Below are positions 46,814 through 58,854 of a stretch of 64,000 bases of DNA, one piece after another (position 1 is the first letter of the stretch; each line of letters begins with the position of its first letter). The notes beneath the pieces were generated by a model. That model was given only the letters and a program-made list of their open reading frames with translations, ran no database searches and was not told the DNA's origin. The translations under genes and the position numbers were made by a program. Source of the DNA: Fremontodendron californicum (lineage: Eukaryota; Streptophyta; Magnoliopsida; Malvales; Malvaceae); assembly GCA_030761205.1 (NCBI GenBank), contig JAULJL010000010.1:9519241-9583240 (forward strand). The letters run 5' to 3'.

Positions 46814-48229
46814 ATGGAGGATGAACAAGTTGCCCGAATGGAAAAAATGGAAAGGGAACAGAGAGAATTGCGAGAACAGCTAGCAAAATCTCAAGCAGAA
46901 TCTAAGGATCAGATGACTAAACTGATGGAGCTAATGTCTGCTGTAATGAAGGGAAAAGGATACACCGAAAACTTTATCGCCGGAGAAGGGTTAGAGGTAC
47001 AAAAGGGCCAAGATGAGGTAGCAATAAGTGATGCCCAGAACACTGTTAACCCCGTCAATGTCCTAAAATCAGATGATCCGGCTGAACAGGCAAAGTTGAA
47101 AAGGGTTGCAGTAAATGAGGTTGAGTTGGCAGATTCCCAAGGGAAATATCAGTTGTTAGATGAAAGGCTCCGGGCAATAGAAAGAACATATGTATTCGGG
47201 AGTGTGAAGGCGAAAGAACGATGCTTGGTCCTCGATTTAGTCATTCCTCCTAAGTTCAAGATCCATGACTTTGTGAAATATGATGGGACGACCGATCCAT
47301 CAGCCCACATCACTATATTCTGCCGAAAGATGACAAGTCAGATAGATAATGATAAGCTTTTAATTCACTGCTTTCAGGATAGCCTCAGCGGGTCCGCAAT
47401 TAGGTGGTATAGTCAGTTGAGCAAGGATCAGATTCGCTCTTGGAATGATTTGGCTAGGGCTTTTCTAAACCAGTACAAGCATATGACCGACAAGACACTT
47501 GATCGTCTCACTTTGCAAAATATGGAGAAAAAAGCTACTGAGAGCTTCAAAGAATATGCACAACGGTGGATGAGCCTGGCTGCCCAAATACAACCGCCCT
47601 TGACACAAAAGGAAATCACTATCCTTTTTGTGAATACGCTGCACGCCCCGTACTATGACAGACTTGTCGGCAATGCTTCGAAGAATTTTGCGGACATGGT
47701 AATTTCAGGGGAGATGATTGAGAATGCTATCAAGAATGGGAAACTTGAAAGAGAAGGAACATCCAATACCGAGAGAAATAAGGCACCAAGAAAGAAAGAG
47801 GAAGATGTCCAAACTATGGAAGATTTCATCCCATATTCCCAATTTCCCTCATACCAATCATGTTACCCTACTGAGGTATCTCCAAGCCTTTATCCTTACC
47901 TACCTACCCAAACACCTAATCCTATACCAGCCCTTGCAACAAGGCCTACTTCTAGAAAACGACCGCGAGAAAATCAAGAAAGAATTCCAATCCCCATCCC
48001 TGACTTACTGCCATTACTAATAAAGAATCAGTACCTTACCCCGGTACCTTTGAAAATAGCTCCGAATCCATCAGCAAGGAGTTATGACCCTGACAGCAAG
48101 TGTGATTATCACCTAGGGGTAGTTGGGCATTCAACTGAAAAATGCAGACAACTGAAGGAAATGATTGAAAGTTTTATCCGTGATGGTATTTTGACACCGG
48201 AGCTTATCGATCAATGGAAGGCCACTTAG
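46814..48229 (+). CDS. gag: gag polyprotein-like ORF2
   Basis: This is a 471-residue frame for a retrotransposon Gag, which forms the cytoplasmic particle that packages element RNA. Residues about 3-45 form a coiled coil (MEKMEREQRELREQLAKSQ). The retrotransposon gag domain spans about 145-310, with PPKFKIHDFVKYDGTTDPSA, the conserved GSAIRWYSQL at 193-202, and YKHMTDKTLDRLTLQNMEKK. A Pro/Tyr-rich linker (about 335-385) leads to IPIPIPDLLPLLIKNQ and the knuckle CDYHLGVVGHSTEKC at 430-444. The frame stops at TAG with no protease or polymerase frame following in any register, although in autonomous relatives pol follows here. It is intact and could supply particles if expressed. Confidence 0.9.
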   Translation: MEDEQVARMEKMEREQRELREQLAKSQAESKDQMTKLMELMSAVMKGKGYTENFIAGEGLEVQKGQDEVAISDAQNTVNPVNVLKSDDPAEQAKLKRVAVNEVELADSQGKYQLLDERLRAIERTYVFGSVKAKERCLVLDLVIPPKFKIHDFVKYDGTTDPSAHITIFCRKMTSQIDNDKLLIHCFQDSLSGSAIRWYSQLSKDQIRSWNDLARAFLNQYKHMTDKTLDRLTLQNMEKKATESFKEYAQRWMSLAAQIQPPLTQKEITILFVNTLHAPYYDRLVGNASKNFADMVISGEMIENAIKNGKLEREGTSNTERNKAPRKKEEDVQTMEDFIPYSQFPSYQSCYPTEVSPSLYPYLPTQTPNPIPALATRPTSRKRPRENQERIPIPIPDLLPLLIKNQYLTPVPLKIAPNPSARSYDPDSKCDYHLGVVGHSTEKCRQLKEMIESFIRDGILTPELIDQWKAT

Positions 48230-51147
48230 CCCTAAATCAATTTCTTTCAGGGTTTTAGGGGGAGAATTACTACCTTTGAAGGATGTCAATAGGAGCATTT
48301 TTGACGCATGTAGTTTTATACACTGTGATGATGAAAGCACTTGTCTCATGTTAACATCTACATGAATTAAATGAATTTTAAATGCTTTGTGTTTGTTGTG
48401 TTTTAAATAAACGTGAATTTACAAAAACAAGCATTAAGGAAGTTTTAATAATGGATAGTCTCAAGAAGATTGATGATCAGTGTTAGAAATGACCCAACAC
48501 CATCCCCCTCTTTTTTGGGCTTCTCTATACCTAAACCTTGAATCAATAACACTTGAAAGACCTAATGCTTCAAGGAAAAATGAATGAAAAAAGAGAAGCA
48601 TTGTCATTGCAAAATAAGCAAGGATGTAAATCCTAGTCTAGGCTATGAACAAAGGAACAAACTTTTTGAAATTTTTTGAATTCCTTGAAAATCAAACAAA
48701 TGAGACATTCTTTCAAGAATCCAGATTTTGATAATTTGGTGTGTGTCAGGATTGTGCTAAAACCATTCACGACCTTTCCCAATGACCACAAAACACTAAT
48801 TGCCCAGACATCACTTCATGATTGACACCTTGGGGCACAATGATTAAACTAGATTATCCCTTGTCCCAGAGAAAACCTGCTTTTGGGTCATGTTTTCCTT
48901 GTCTCTTCAAAGAACTCAGATTGGAAACTCAGCCTTTTCAAAACAGACCTAGACTTGCCATGTTCCTCGTTGATACAAATTCGCATGGATAATCAAATTG
49001 GGGCATCATATGTGGAAATGATGGATACATAGTGAAGAAGGATGGGCTAATGCATGAATCATTGGGGGCATGCGACGAAAAAAACAAAAAAAAAAGAAAA
49101 AAAAGAAAAAGAAAAATCATGATATCATGCATATGAGAATTCGGATGATTCCAAAGTGCAAAATGAAATTCTGAATATCTATTTCCCCTGAGGATTGCTT
49201 TTCAATGAGAATATTTGGGCTTGATATGATGAATGGCCATTTTTCATATCCATTTCACAAGAAAAAAATTATTATCCATAGTCACCCCTTTTGAGCCAAA
49301 AGAATTCTTAATTCTTTGAACCCTGATCAAGGATTACCCTCTACACTGGGGGGCAAATGCGAGGAAAGATCTTTTCAAAGATCATTGAGAAATGAGTGAC
49401 AGCTCAGGGACAGACACAAAGCAAATGGAGCCCCGAATAAATACGGGCGCACTCTGTCAAAGAAAAAAAGAAGAGGAAAAGATGACGAAATGAAAGCCAA
49501 GAAAAACAAACAAAAAACACAATAAAAAAATGTGTGTGAAAGACATGGCAAATTGAAAGCCAAAAGCAAGGAAGAAAAAGAGCAAAATCAAAAAGAAAGA
49601 AATGTCCAAGAAGAGACACATGCTTCAAAGAAAATCCTCTTCAAGAAAGGATCCTTGATCTGATTGCCCTCAAACACATATTTTGGGCCTATTTATCCTT
49701 TCTTTCTGAATCCTGAGCCATGGCCTACATTACGTGCTTTAAAAGTCCATTTTGATCAAGCATGAATGTTTAATTTGAAGGGTTTTCCTCAGATTTTATC
49801 CCATCTTATCAAATTCTCATTTCACTAAGGAAGAATTTAGAATTCTCAAGTGCATGGTAAAAAAAAAAAGAGAAAAATTGAAAAGAATGGGACTCTAGGG
49901 CGAAAACCCAAAAAAAAACGGGCGGTTTAGAGTAGAATGGGAATTTTCGATGCCATCGATGATAGTGCCGATACCCCAAAAGAAAAGATCTTATTAAAGG
50001 AGTGGTCATCGAGGAACATCTAGGAATTCCTGAACCCCCCAAATTGTCAGCTCTCATTCGGAGGATTGTCTTCAAAAACTGAAACTTTGTTCCCAAGATT
50101 AAACTTTTCGGTTTAAACATCCCAGCCAATCTTGATGCTTGACAAAATGCCTTGATATGGAAACTAAAAGAATGTTGAATTTGTTTGGTTCTCAATGAAT
50201 TCATGATTTATAAAACCTGTTCCATTTGTGAGCCTAGAAGGGATATACATTTTTGTCATGAAGTTTTCCTGGAAAAGCCAGAATCTTGTTATACCAAGCC
50301 TTGCCAATCCAGTTGAAAAAACCCAGATTGATACTTAGAGAAATTTCTAACAATGATCATCAGTCTTCAAAAGATTTGTACATCACACATTGTGGGGTTA
50401 ATATTTTTTGTTCAGAAGTTTTCAAAATGCGAAAACAAATAAAAAGATTTTTTTGAAATACCCATTTTGATGTTGGCATGAGACAAGGATTTTTCTAACT
50501 CAAAGGTGTAGAACTGCCAGGATAGGTCTTGACTTCCAGATATGAGAAGAAGAAATAGAACCCGGTTCAGATCTCTGTTGATGAAAGTTTGAAAAACTGT
50601 TGGGGCAAAGAGAATAGCCAAAATGAATTGAAGATATACTCTGATTTGAAGAGGAAAAATGAATTTGAAAGGCTAAGCCAAAGTCTAGAAAAACAGTCGG
50701 GGGCACTTGCATCACTCATGAGCACTCATCTCTTTATCGAGCTTTTGCATCTGCACAGTGTCGGCAAGCATTTGCATCATTCATGGGTATTTGCATTGGC
50801 ATTATTCCATAAGCATCTGTATTTTACCTTTACATTTACATTCTTCATGGAATTCGTATTTGTGTCATCTCAAGCAATTGCATCATTTCTAGAATCATTG
50901 CATTTTCATTACTGTGTGGTAATTGTAGTTACACCATTCATAAACCAGTTACATGAACACAATTAGTAGGGGCATCTGCATCATGAAACATGGGCATCAA
51001 TCCAAGTCATTTACATTTGCATTAAAGACATTTGCACCAGTTTAAGTCATTTCGTGTCTTATTCAACACCTGCATCTGCATCAAAAAGCATTCGCATCTT
51101 CTCAAAATCGTTAGGGTAATTTTCAACAATTCTTCAAAGAACATTTT
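48230..51147 (+). other. Internal region where pol would be expected, non-coding
   Basis: I looked for reverse transcriptase (YxDD), RNase H, integrase (HHCC, DDE) and protease (DTGA) signatures on both strands and saw none. ORFs are short and domainless. Purine-rich stretches near 49,080-49,110 and 49,460-49,600 break up the sequence. Near 50,700-51,090 CATTTGCATC-type words recur. Confidence 0.6.
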
Positions 51148-52140
51148 TAAGACCTCCGGGCATAATTTTTCAAATCACAGGTAAGACCTCCGGGCAATAT
51201 CTTTAAGACCTCCGGGCAACATCTTTAAGACCTCCGGGCATAACTTTTTTCAGGGGTAAGGCCTCCGGGCACTATTCTTAAGACCTCCGGGCATCATTTT
51301 TAAAGTCGCATACAGCGCATTTTTTCCAAATTAGGGGTAAGGCCTCCGGGCACCATTCTTAAGACCTCCGGGCATCATTTTTAAAGTCGCATACAGCGCA
51401 TTTCTTCCAAATCACGGGTAAGGCCTCCGGGCACCATTCTTAAGACCTCCGGGCATCATTTTTAAAGTCGCATACAGCGCATTTCTTCCAAATTATGGGT
51501 AAGGCCTCCGGGCACCATTCTTAAGATCTCCGGGCATCATTTTTAAAGTCGCATACAGCGCATTTCTTCCAAATCACGGGTAAGGCCTCCGGGCACCATT
51601 CTTAAAACCTCTGGGCATCATTTTTAAAGTCGCATACAGCGCATTTTTTTTCAAATCACAGGTAAGACCTCCGGGCACCAATTTTTAAGACCTCCGGGCA
51701 CCATTTTAAGACCTCCGGGCATAATTTTTCAAATCACAGGTAAGACCTCCGGGCAACATCTTTAAGACCTCCGGGCATAACTCTTTTTTTCAGGGGCACC
51801 AATTTTTAAGACCTCCGGGCACCATTTTAAGACCTCCGGGCATAATTTTTCAAATCACAGGTAAGACCTCCGGGCAACATCTTTAAGACCTCCGGGCATA
51901 ACTCTTTTTTTCAGGGGTAAGGCCTATGGGCACCATTTTTAAGACCTCCGGGCATAATTTTTCAAATCACAGGTAAGACCTCCGGGCAACATCTTTAAGA
52001 CCTCCGGGCATAACTTTTTTCAGGGGTAAGACCTCCGGGCACCAATTTTTAAGACCTCCGGGCACCAATTTTTAAGACCTCCGGGCACCATTTTAAGACC
52101 TTCGGGCACCAATTTTAAAGCCCTTCGAGCATAAATTTTT
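51148..52140 (+). repeat. 1-kb tandem array of CCTCCGGGCA units
   Basis: About thirty copies of AAGACCTCCGGGCA or AAGGCCTCCGGGCA, separated by 8-40 bp of variable filler, are present. A higher-order unit of about 82 bp containing TCGCATACAGCGCATTT occurs five times between about 51,305 and 51,645. Two other fillers (TTTTTCAAATCACAGGT and CTTTTTTTCAGGGG) recur later. It lies just upstream of the 3' LTR, a place where Ogre/Tat elements often carry tandem repeats. Confidence 0.95.
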
Positions 52141-52225
52141 CTTTTGAAATGGAATTCATTCTCTTAAGACGAATCGAGCCTTGTTTAGGCAGGGAATTCA
52201 ATTTAAGGACAAAATCTTCAATTTA

Positions 52226-52400
52226 TTGTTTTTAAAAAAAAAATGAAAAAAGAGAAAATAGAAAAAAAATAAAAAAAATAAAAAAAAATAAAAAAAAATA
52301 AAAAAAAGGAAAAAAGAAAAAAGAAAAAAGAAGAAAGAAGAAAAAAATGAAAAAATGAAAAATAGAAAATGAAAAAAATTAAAATGAAAAAGAAACCCCT
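52226..52400 (+). repeat. A/G-rich low-complexity tract
   Basis: Runs of A7-A8 are broken by single G or T (AATAAAAAAAATAAAAAA, AAAAAAGAAGAAAGAAG). On the other strand it gives a false Phe-rich ORF. It precedes the polypurine tract by about 100 bp and may be an old slippage-prone tract. Confidence 0.85.
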
Positions 52401-52484
52401 TTCCCTTTCCTTCACATGTGACGTCACTGACCGTACAAAATTAGTGTCGGTTTATCTTTGCCTGATTCCTGATTCTCAGCAATA

Positions 52485-52500
52485 GCCAAAGAGGGGCAGC
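52485..52500 (+). other. Polypurine tract
   Basis: CCAAAGAGGGGCAGC directly abuts the TGTAGACACC start of the 3' LTR. The AAAGAGGGG core is the likely primer for plus-strand DNA synthesis. The position is exactly that expected for an LTR retrotransposon. Confidence 0.8.
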
Positions 52501-55500
52501 TGTAGACACCTAATTTTGTCCGGACCACTAAACAGGTATGTTTTCTTCCCATATTGATGTTCCCAAGTGTAAAAAGACTGTTTTCATCTTGCAGGTGGTA
52601 CTCCGAGACTTAGTTTAAGAGGGCGAGCACAAAAAGTCAAACTTGAAAAAAAGTCAACCCGAAAAAGTCAACCCCAGAAAGTCAACTACTGAAAAAGTCA
52701 ACCCACTTTCAAAATCAAGATTTTAAGTTCAATTGAAAAATGGCGAAAGAATTCTGATAATCCGAGGTCTACATTGAAAGATATGGAGTTCGAAAGTTGG
52801 GATTTGGAGATTCAGTAGAAAGGAAACCCTAATCCGAGAAATTTGGGGAAAAGTGCTTAAACGATCAAACTGGTCGAAATTGAAGGTTCCAAATGAAAGA
52901 TAAGCACTGACTACGGGTAATGGAGAAGTCACTTGCAAGAAAAACCGAAAAAAAAGTCAATCCGGGAGAAAACCGAGAATTAGGGTTTTTAGTAGATTTC
53001 GGTGAAATCGGGAAGAATCACAGAAATGGCCCGACTTGGTAAGAACAAAGCCCCCAATGGATGAGGAATGATTAAAAAGGATGGCCCAAGGCTCAGATTG
53101 AAGAAAATCTGAAAATCGGACTTGTTTTGAGCAAAACCAGGTTTCGGAGGTTAAAGGGTAAAATTGGAAAAATTTGGGAAAAATAGCAAATGGACTCCGA
53201 AAATTATGGAAAATTTGTCAATCTCATTCTTAAATCATTTGAAAGAGATTGGAGAAAGAAAATCTTGATTCCGAGTTCGTTTGCAAAGTGGCCAAATCCC
53301 GGGCTTCTTATGCAGTAATTCAAAAAGATAAATCCCGGAAAAATAGCAAATGGACTCCAAAAATTCTGAAATTTGGCAAATCTCATTTTTAAATTATTTG
53401 GAAGAGATTGGCGAAAGAAAATCTTGATTCCGAGTTCGTTTGCAAAATGGCCAAATCCCGGGCCTCCTATGCAGTAATTTAAGCCGATAAATCCCAAAAA
53501 AATACCAAATGAGCTCCAAAAATTATGAAAACTTCCAGATCACACTTTTTAATTATTTTGAAGAGATTGGTGAAGAAAAATCTTGATTTGGAGCTCGTTT
53601 AAAAAATGGTAAAATGTAGGGGCATAAAAGGGCATTTTTGGGAAGAAAAAATCCAAATAAATAGCAAACGGACTCGGATAATTTTGAAAACTTCCAGAAC
53701 TCAATATTTTATTATTTTGGAAGTATTAAAAAAAGAAAAATTGAATTTGGAGTCCGTTTGATATTTATTTGCATCCGGGGGGCAAAATGGTCATTTCACC
53801 CAAGCAACCGAAAAGGGCTTTTTTGGCCCTTCAAAAAAATCAGAGTTGGGCTGGAAAAGAGAAGTGCTGGCATGCCCAAGCCCAAAGAAAGGAGGAAGCT
53901 TCTAATTTTTTTTTTTAATCAAGTGGTTAAAAATCAAGAGTTAGTTAACCATTCTCTTTGATCAAGCCATGGTGATTAAACCACATAGGTTAAGAAAGAT
54001 GTCAACATTATTTTTGCATAGCTGTAATTTGAGAGGGCTGAGATGCTAATCTAAAGGTGGTAATTTCATGACTTTTCATCTTGAATTATTGGCCATTTGA
54101 TGGAAATTAGGTTACACAAAAATGACAACATCTTGGAGGCTATATAACCATGCATTAAGGCTAGCCCTAAGGGGGGGGGGGAGGCAGATTTTGGTTTCTT
54201 CTTTTCCATTTTGGCTGATTTCTCTTAGTTTTTCTTAGTTTTTATCTTCTTGGTTGAGAGCGAAAAAAGAAAAGTTTAGAAAAAAAGGAAAGTTTGAAGA
54301 GAAAAGCTTGAAATATTAGCTTCTTGAGGTTGCTCTTGAGCACCAACTCTTGCACTTTCATTTTCTATTCTTGTTTTTTGCTATTTTAATCTCTACTTGG
54401 TGAGTTTTCATTTTAAAATAATATTTCTTGTTCTTCCTTCATTTCCTTTCTTAAGTATTTTTTTTACATTTTTTTTTACAATAAACTCACCATGGCCAAA
54501 TGGCCTACATTATTTATTTTAAGTTGTTGTTTCAATTCATTTTACCATATTGTTTATGCTATTTTCTTTGTTTTTGATGTTTTAAGTGTTATGTTATTTC
54601 ATGTTCTTAAGTTATATTTAATTTGGTTGCTTTGTTTGTTGCCATTTATGTCTTAGATATCATGTTTTTGCATTTTTAATTTTCTGTTTTCATGTTGTTT
54701 AAATTTGAGCATGTTTTAGAGTTAGCATATTAAGTGTTTGTGAAAATGCTTGTGTGATCCTTTGCATGATTCTTGTTTTATATCTTAGTGAGCATGTTTT
54801 AGATTTGGTATATTAGGTGTTTGTGAAAATGCTTGTGTGATTTTTGTGTTATGACTTAGTTTTTCATGCTAGCATATCAAGTGTTTGTGAAAATGCCATG
54901 CTTGTTGGAGCTTGAGGCCATTTGGCTACTCCATGTGTTTTGCATTGTGTGTTGTATTTTTGTCATGCTAGTTGTTAGGTTTTTGCATTTGCATGATATT
55001 TGGTTGGATTTTTGAATTAAGCATGCCTTGTGTTTGTGAAAATGCCATGCATATCTTAGGTCTAGGTTGCATTTATTGCCATGCAAGTTCATGTTAGGTC
55101 TAGGCCATATTATTTATGTCATGCATTTTCCTTATATTTAGTTTTAAATCCATGCATTTCATGCATTATGTTTGCTGCATTATTTCATGCATTTCATGTT
55201 CATACCACTTGAATAATGACTTGAGCCAATTGATGGTTCAAAGTCATGCTCTCTTGAGCACACTTGTGGAAAATTAAGTTTGTCAAGTTGATTATTCTAC
55301 CTTTGTGATTTTTTTTACTTAGCCATTTTTTATCTAACTTTCAAAAAGTCCTAGCTACTGCTTTCAAGTCATTTTATGAGTTTCAAATATTTTTACTTTG
55401 ATTTTTAAATGATTTTATCAAAGACAAAAAAATGTGCTGGCAAAACAGTTTTTTCTCCTCCAAAAACTCGTACATCTCTGATTTTTCTGGGAATTCATCT

Positions 55501-57290
55501 TTGATCAGAAAATTAAGCCGATTTTTTATCGTGTAGTTTTACATGTTCTGAGTCTCCAGTAATATTTTCAGAATTTTTGGAATTTTTAGAAATAGGGTAA
55601 AAAATCGTGGATTAAAACTGGACAGTGGAGTCAGAATTGAATTTAAAGAAAAACAAAGCAGTTTTTTCTCCTCCAAAAACTCGTACATCTCTGATTTTTC
55701 TGGGAATTCATTTTTGATCAGCAAATTAAGACGATTTTTTATCGTGTAGTTTTACATGTCCTGAGTCTCCAGTAATTTTTTCAGAATTTTTGGAATTTTT
55801 AAAAATAGGGTAAAAAATCGTGGATTAAAACTGGACAGTGGAGTCAGAATTGAATTTAAAGAAAAACAAAGCAGTTTTTTTTCTCCTCCAAAAAACTCAT
55901 ATATCTCTGATTTTTCTGGGAATTCATCTTTGATTCGAAAATTAAGCCGATTGTTTCTCGTGTAGTTTTACATGTCCTGAGTCTCCAATATTTTTTTCAG
56001 AATTTTTGGAATTTTTAAAAATAGGGTAAAAAATCATGGATTAAAACTGGACAGTGGAGTCAGAATTGAATTTAAAGAGAAACCATTTTTCTGTTTTGGT
56101 TAATTTACTTAGAGTGGGCTGATTAGGAGGGTTAGCTACTGACTTAGGATGATTTCTAAGCCCTTTTAAACTCTAAAATGATTTTTCAAATCCCGGGTTA
56201 AAGGTAGTCAACTCCGGATTTTTTAAACTTAGGAAATTAGAGCCATTTAAAAAAAAAATTAGCCCAGTTTTTATTGTTAATTCAAGCTTTTCAAAATTGT
56301 TTTCAAACAATCACAAAGTATTTTGGTTTTAGAATATTTAATTTGACATATTTTCCTAAGGTAGCCGGATATCTTTTTAGATATACAGATTTCCTTAATT
56401 AAAGGAAAAAATACATTTCATGCATTGCATTTTTATTTTTATGCATATTATATGATAGCATTATTTTATTCCATGTCATTTAAATTATATGCCATATCAT
56501 TCATGTTTGCCATGTCATTTAGGTTGCATTATGTTATTTAGATTTTGCTATGTCATTTTATTTATGTCATGCATATACATATTCATTTATTTTAAATGTT
56601 TTCAAAAAGATAATGGTTTTCAATAAAAAATATAAAGATATTCCCGAGTTAAAATAATTCATGAGTTCTCTACCGGGTTTGCTGGAGGGAATATCATCAA
56701 TTATCATTAATAAAGGAATATCTTGCTTTCAAAAAAGAGAATGATTCGAAAAGTTTTCCAAAACTAATAAAAATTTCTATATTTTGCCACGTTTGTTGGG
56801 GAATATAGGAAAATTTTGAATTTATAAATTCCGGATCATTTTCAATAAAAAATGGAATTATTTTTTTTTAAATTGGGAATTAACTTGAAATACTAAATTT
56901 AAAACCAACTTTTACCGAGACTTGAGATAATACAAGATTAATAAGGTACCGATTTATACGGGCGTTGTGGGGGTGCTAATCCTTCCCCGCACGTAACCGA
57001 CTCCCGAACCCGCTTCTTTGATTTCTCTGGTTTAAAACGCAGACTTGAAATTGGTTTTTAAAATGTTTTAATTAATTTTTAAAATATTTTATAAAACCGG
57101 TTTTAATAGGTGGCCGATCACACCTAGCTAAAAAAGATTGGTGGCGACTCCATGTCTTTTAAGGTCATTTTCAAAACCTTCATTTTTTTTAGAGGAATTA
57201 AGTCGACTTTTCCTCGGTTTTTTTTATGTCACGCCTAACGAATAATAAAGTCTTGCGATGAGACTCGTCGTTATTTTTTAGGTTGCGACA
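52501..57290 (+). repeat. 3' LTR of the gag-only element
   Basis: This is the same layout as the 5' LTR. Visible differences include one fewer W-box unit (five AGTCAA words at 52,631-52,702 against six), substitutions such as 38,942 T versus 52,743 C, and small length changes in T and G runs. It ends TTGCGACA and is followed by CTCTC. Confidence 0.95.
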
Positions 57291-58850
57291 CTCTCTCTCC
57301 ACTAATGTAGACTAACACTCCATCAAGGATCAAGTAGGACTTTATTAAGCTTGTAATGAAAGGTTAGGGTCAAGGTAGGATAAAGATATATTTCGGTTTA
57401 AGTCACTCATAACTTTTCATTTTTTTTTAGGATTTTCGAAGAGCCATAGTCTTTACCTCAAATTACATTCTCCATTCTTAGAATGCATCTCCTTTTTCTA
57501 CACCATTTTATTCTCTATTTTTTTTTTCCGTTTTCTCCTTTTCAATTTTTTTTTCTTTTCACTATTTTTTTTTCATTTTCATTCATTGAACATGCCTATG
57601 TATTGAACATTACCATTCCTCCCAAATTAGACATGGCTCATAATTATTTCCTGTAATATCATACACATGCCTATGTAGTGAGTAGTCATGGTTTTTTCTT
57701 GTTAGGCTAGGCTAAAATATGTGGCAATCAAAGAAAAGAGATATATCAATTAAGCACAAAGAGGAAGACTAAGGATAATCATATATATATATATATATAG
57801 GTAGGCTAGAAAGGCTCAAACGATCCAAAGATGGCCTAAATCACTTCCTCAACTTAGTGTTGTCTAGGATTTCGTCTCAAAAGAGAATCAAACAAATTCT
57901 AGGCCTCTTGACATAATCGCAAGTCACATCAACATAAGTAGTCTTTAAATAAGCAATGCAAATCTAAGCAAGAGATCAAGTGCTCAATTAATGAAAATCA
58001 CTTCCTAACATTGAGACTAACAAAAGAATTTAACATAAAATCAAATCATGCTTTTTTTTTCTTCCAAAAGTCAAGATAAACCAATAGCTAAAATTTCATC
58101 ATTGGATAAGTACTTCATCATGATAAGTGCACAATATCTCAAGCAATTTTTTTTATTATTTTAAATTAAGACTCCTAAACATAAACATAGAAAAGAAATT
58201 AAGACATCACCCCCAAACTTAAAACAAACATTGTCCTCAATGTGTAGAAATAAAAAGACTTAGAACAAGAAAACTCCCCAATCGATGAAAGTAACGCAAG
58301 AGAAGCTCGATTTTTCCTCTTAGACCTCATCATGCTTGTCCAAGTTGGGTGAGTAGACACTACAAAAGAAAATAAAGTAAAAATAATAACCTAAAAAAAT
58401 ATTAAAAAAATTAAACACTTATAAAAAAAATAATTAAAAAATAAAGAATATTTTTTTTTTCGGGTGGGTGCAACGACGATGGATGGTGGCGTCACAACGC
58501 CACCCTCTCGGACTTCCATTTTTTTCTTCGGGTCGGCACTGCGGCGCTGGAGTCTGGCGCCGCAGCGCCGACCCCTCGACCTATCCTGGCGCTGTGGCGC
58601 TAGTTCCTGGTGCTGCGACGCCATGTAATTTTTTTTTTCGGATACCTGCAAAATAAATAATAAAAAAATAGAATAAAATAAAATTAAAGAAAAAGTAGCA
58701 AAAGAAAAAAAAAAGTAGAAAACTTGGGTTGCCTCCTAAGAATGCTTGATTTTTAATCATCAGCTTGACTAACTCAAGTTCATCATCCTGTATCTAGCCA
58801 CTTGATGATTTTTGTTTCATGCCATTTATTTGTTTTTTCTTTGGTCAGTT
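57291..58850 (-). other. Non-coding part of an Athila-like element
   Basis: CCCCCAAACTTAAAACAAAC followed by ATTGTCCTCAATG (about 58,208-58,240) is the reverse strand of a word common in Athila-type 3' regions. The orientation agrees with the gag remnant at 58,855-59,650. A (TA)n run lies at 57,780-57,800 and a strong GC hairpin at 58,531-58,573. No gene was seen. Confidence 0.5.
58531..58573. other. GC-rich hairpin, 17-bp stem
   Basis: GGTCGGCACTGCGGCGC (58,531-58,547) pairs with GCGCCGCAGCGCCGACC (58,557-58,573), with one mismatch and a 9-base loop. It is flanked by further GGCGC words (58,480-58,620) in otherwise AT-rich DNA. Similar GC-rich blocks occur in plant retrotransposon non-coding regions; the role is unknown. 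Confidence 0.85.
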
Positions 58851-58854
58851 AGCA

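Larger units (their letters stand above)
38683..57290 (+). mobile_element. Complete gag-only LTR retrotransposon, 18.6 kb (Ogre/Tat-like)
   Basis: The two LTRs run 38,683-43,486 and 52,501-57,290 (4,804 and 4,790 bp), each TGTAGACACC to TTGCGACA. CTCTC flanks the element on both sides. The primer site follows the 5' LTR after four bases and matches the 3' end of plant tRNA-Arg. A polypurine tract abuts the 3' LTR. The 9-kb interior has a long leader, two gag-like ORFs and a 1-kb tandem array, but no protease, polymerase, RNase H or integrase frame. Long LTRs and the Arg primer are features of Ogre/Tat Ty3/gypsy elements; gag-only forms have been called TR-GAG. The LTRs are nearly identical apart from scattered substitutions and a small repeat-copy change, so insertion was recent. 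Mobility would need proteins supplied in trans. Confidence 0.95.

Noticed and set aside
49375..49628. Minus-strand hydrophobic ORFs in the retrotransposon interior, possible antisense env
   Set aside because: They come from purine-rich plus-strand tracts that read as Phe/Leu/Ser on the minus strand. There is no start context or family motif.
51148..52140. CRISPR-like look of regularly spaced short repeats
   Set aside because: The spacers are themselves repeated, unit lengths vary, there are no cas genes, and the DNA is a plant retrotransposon.
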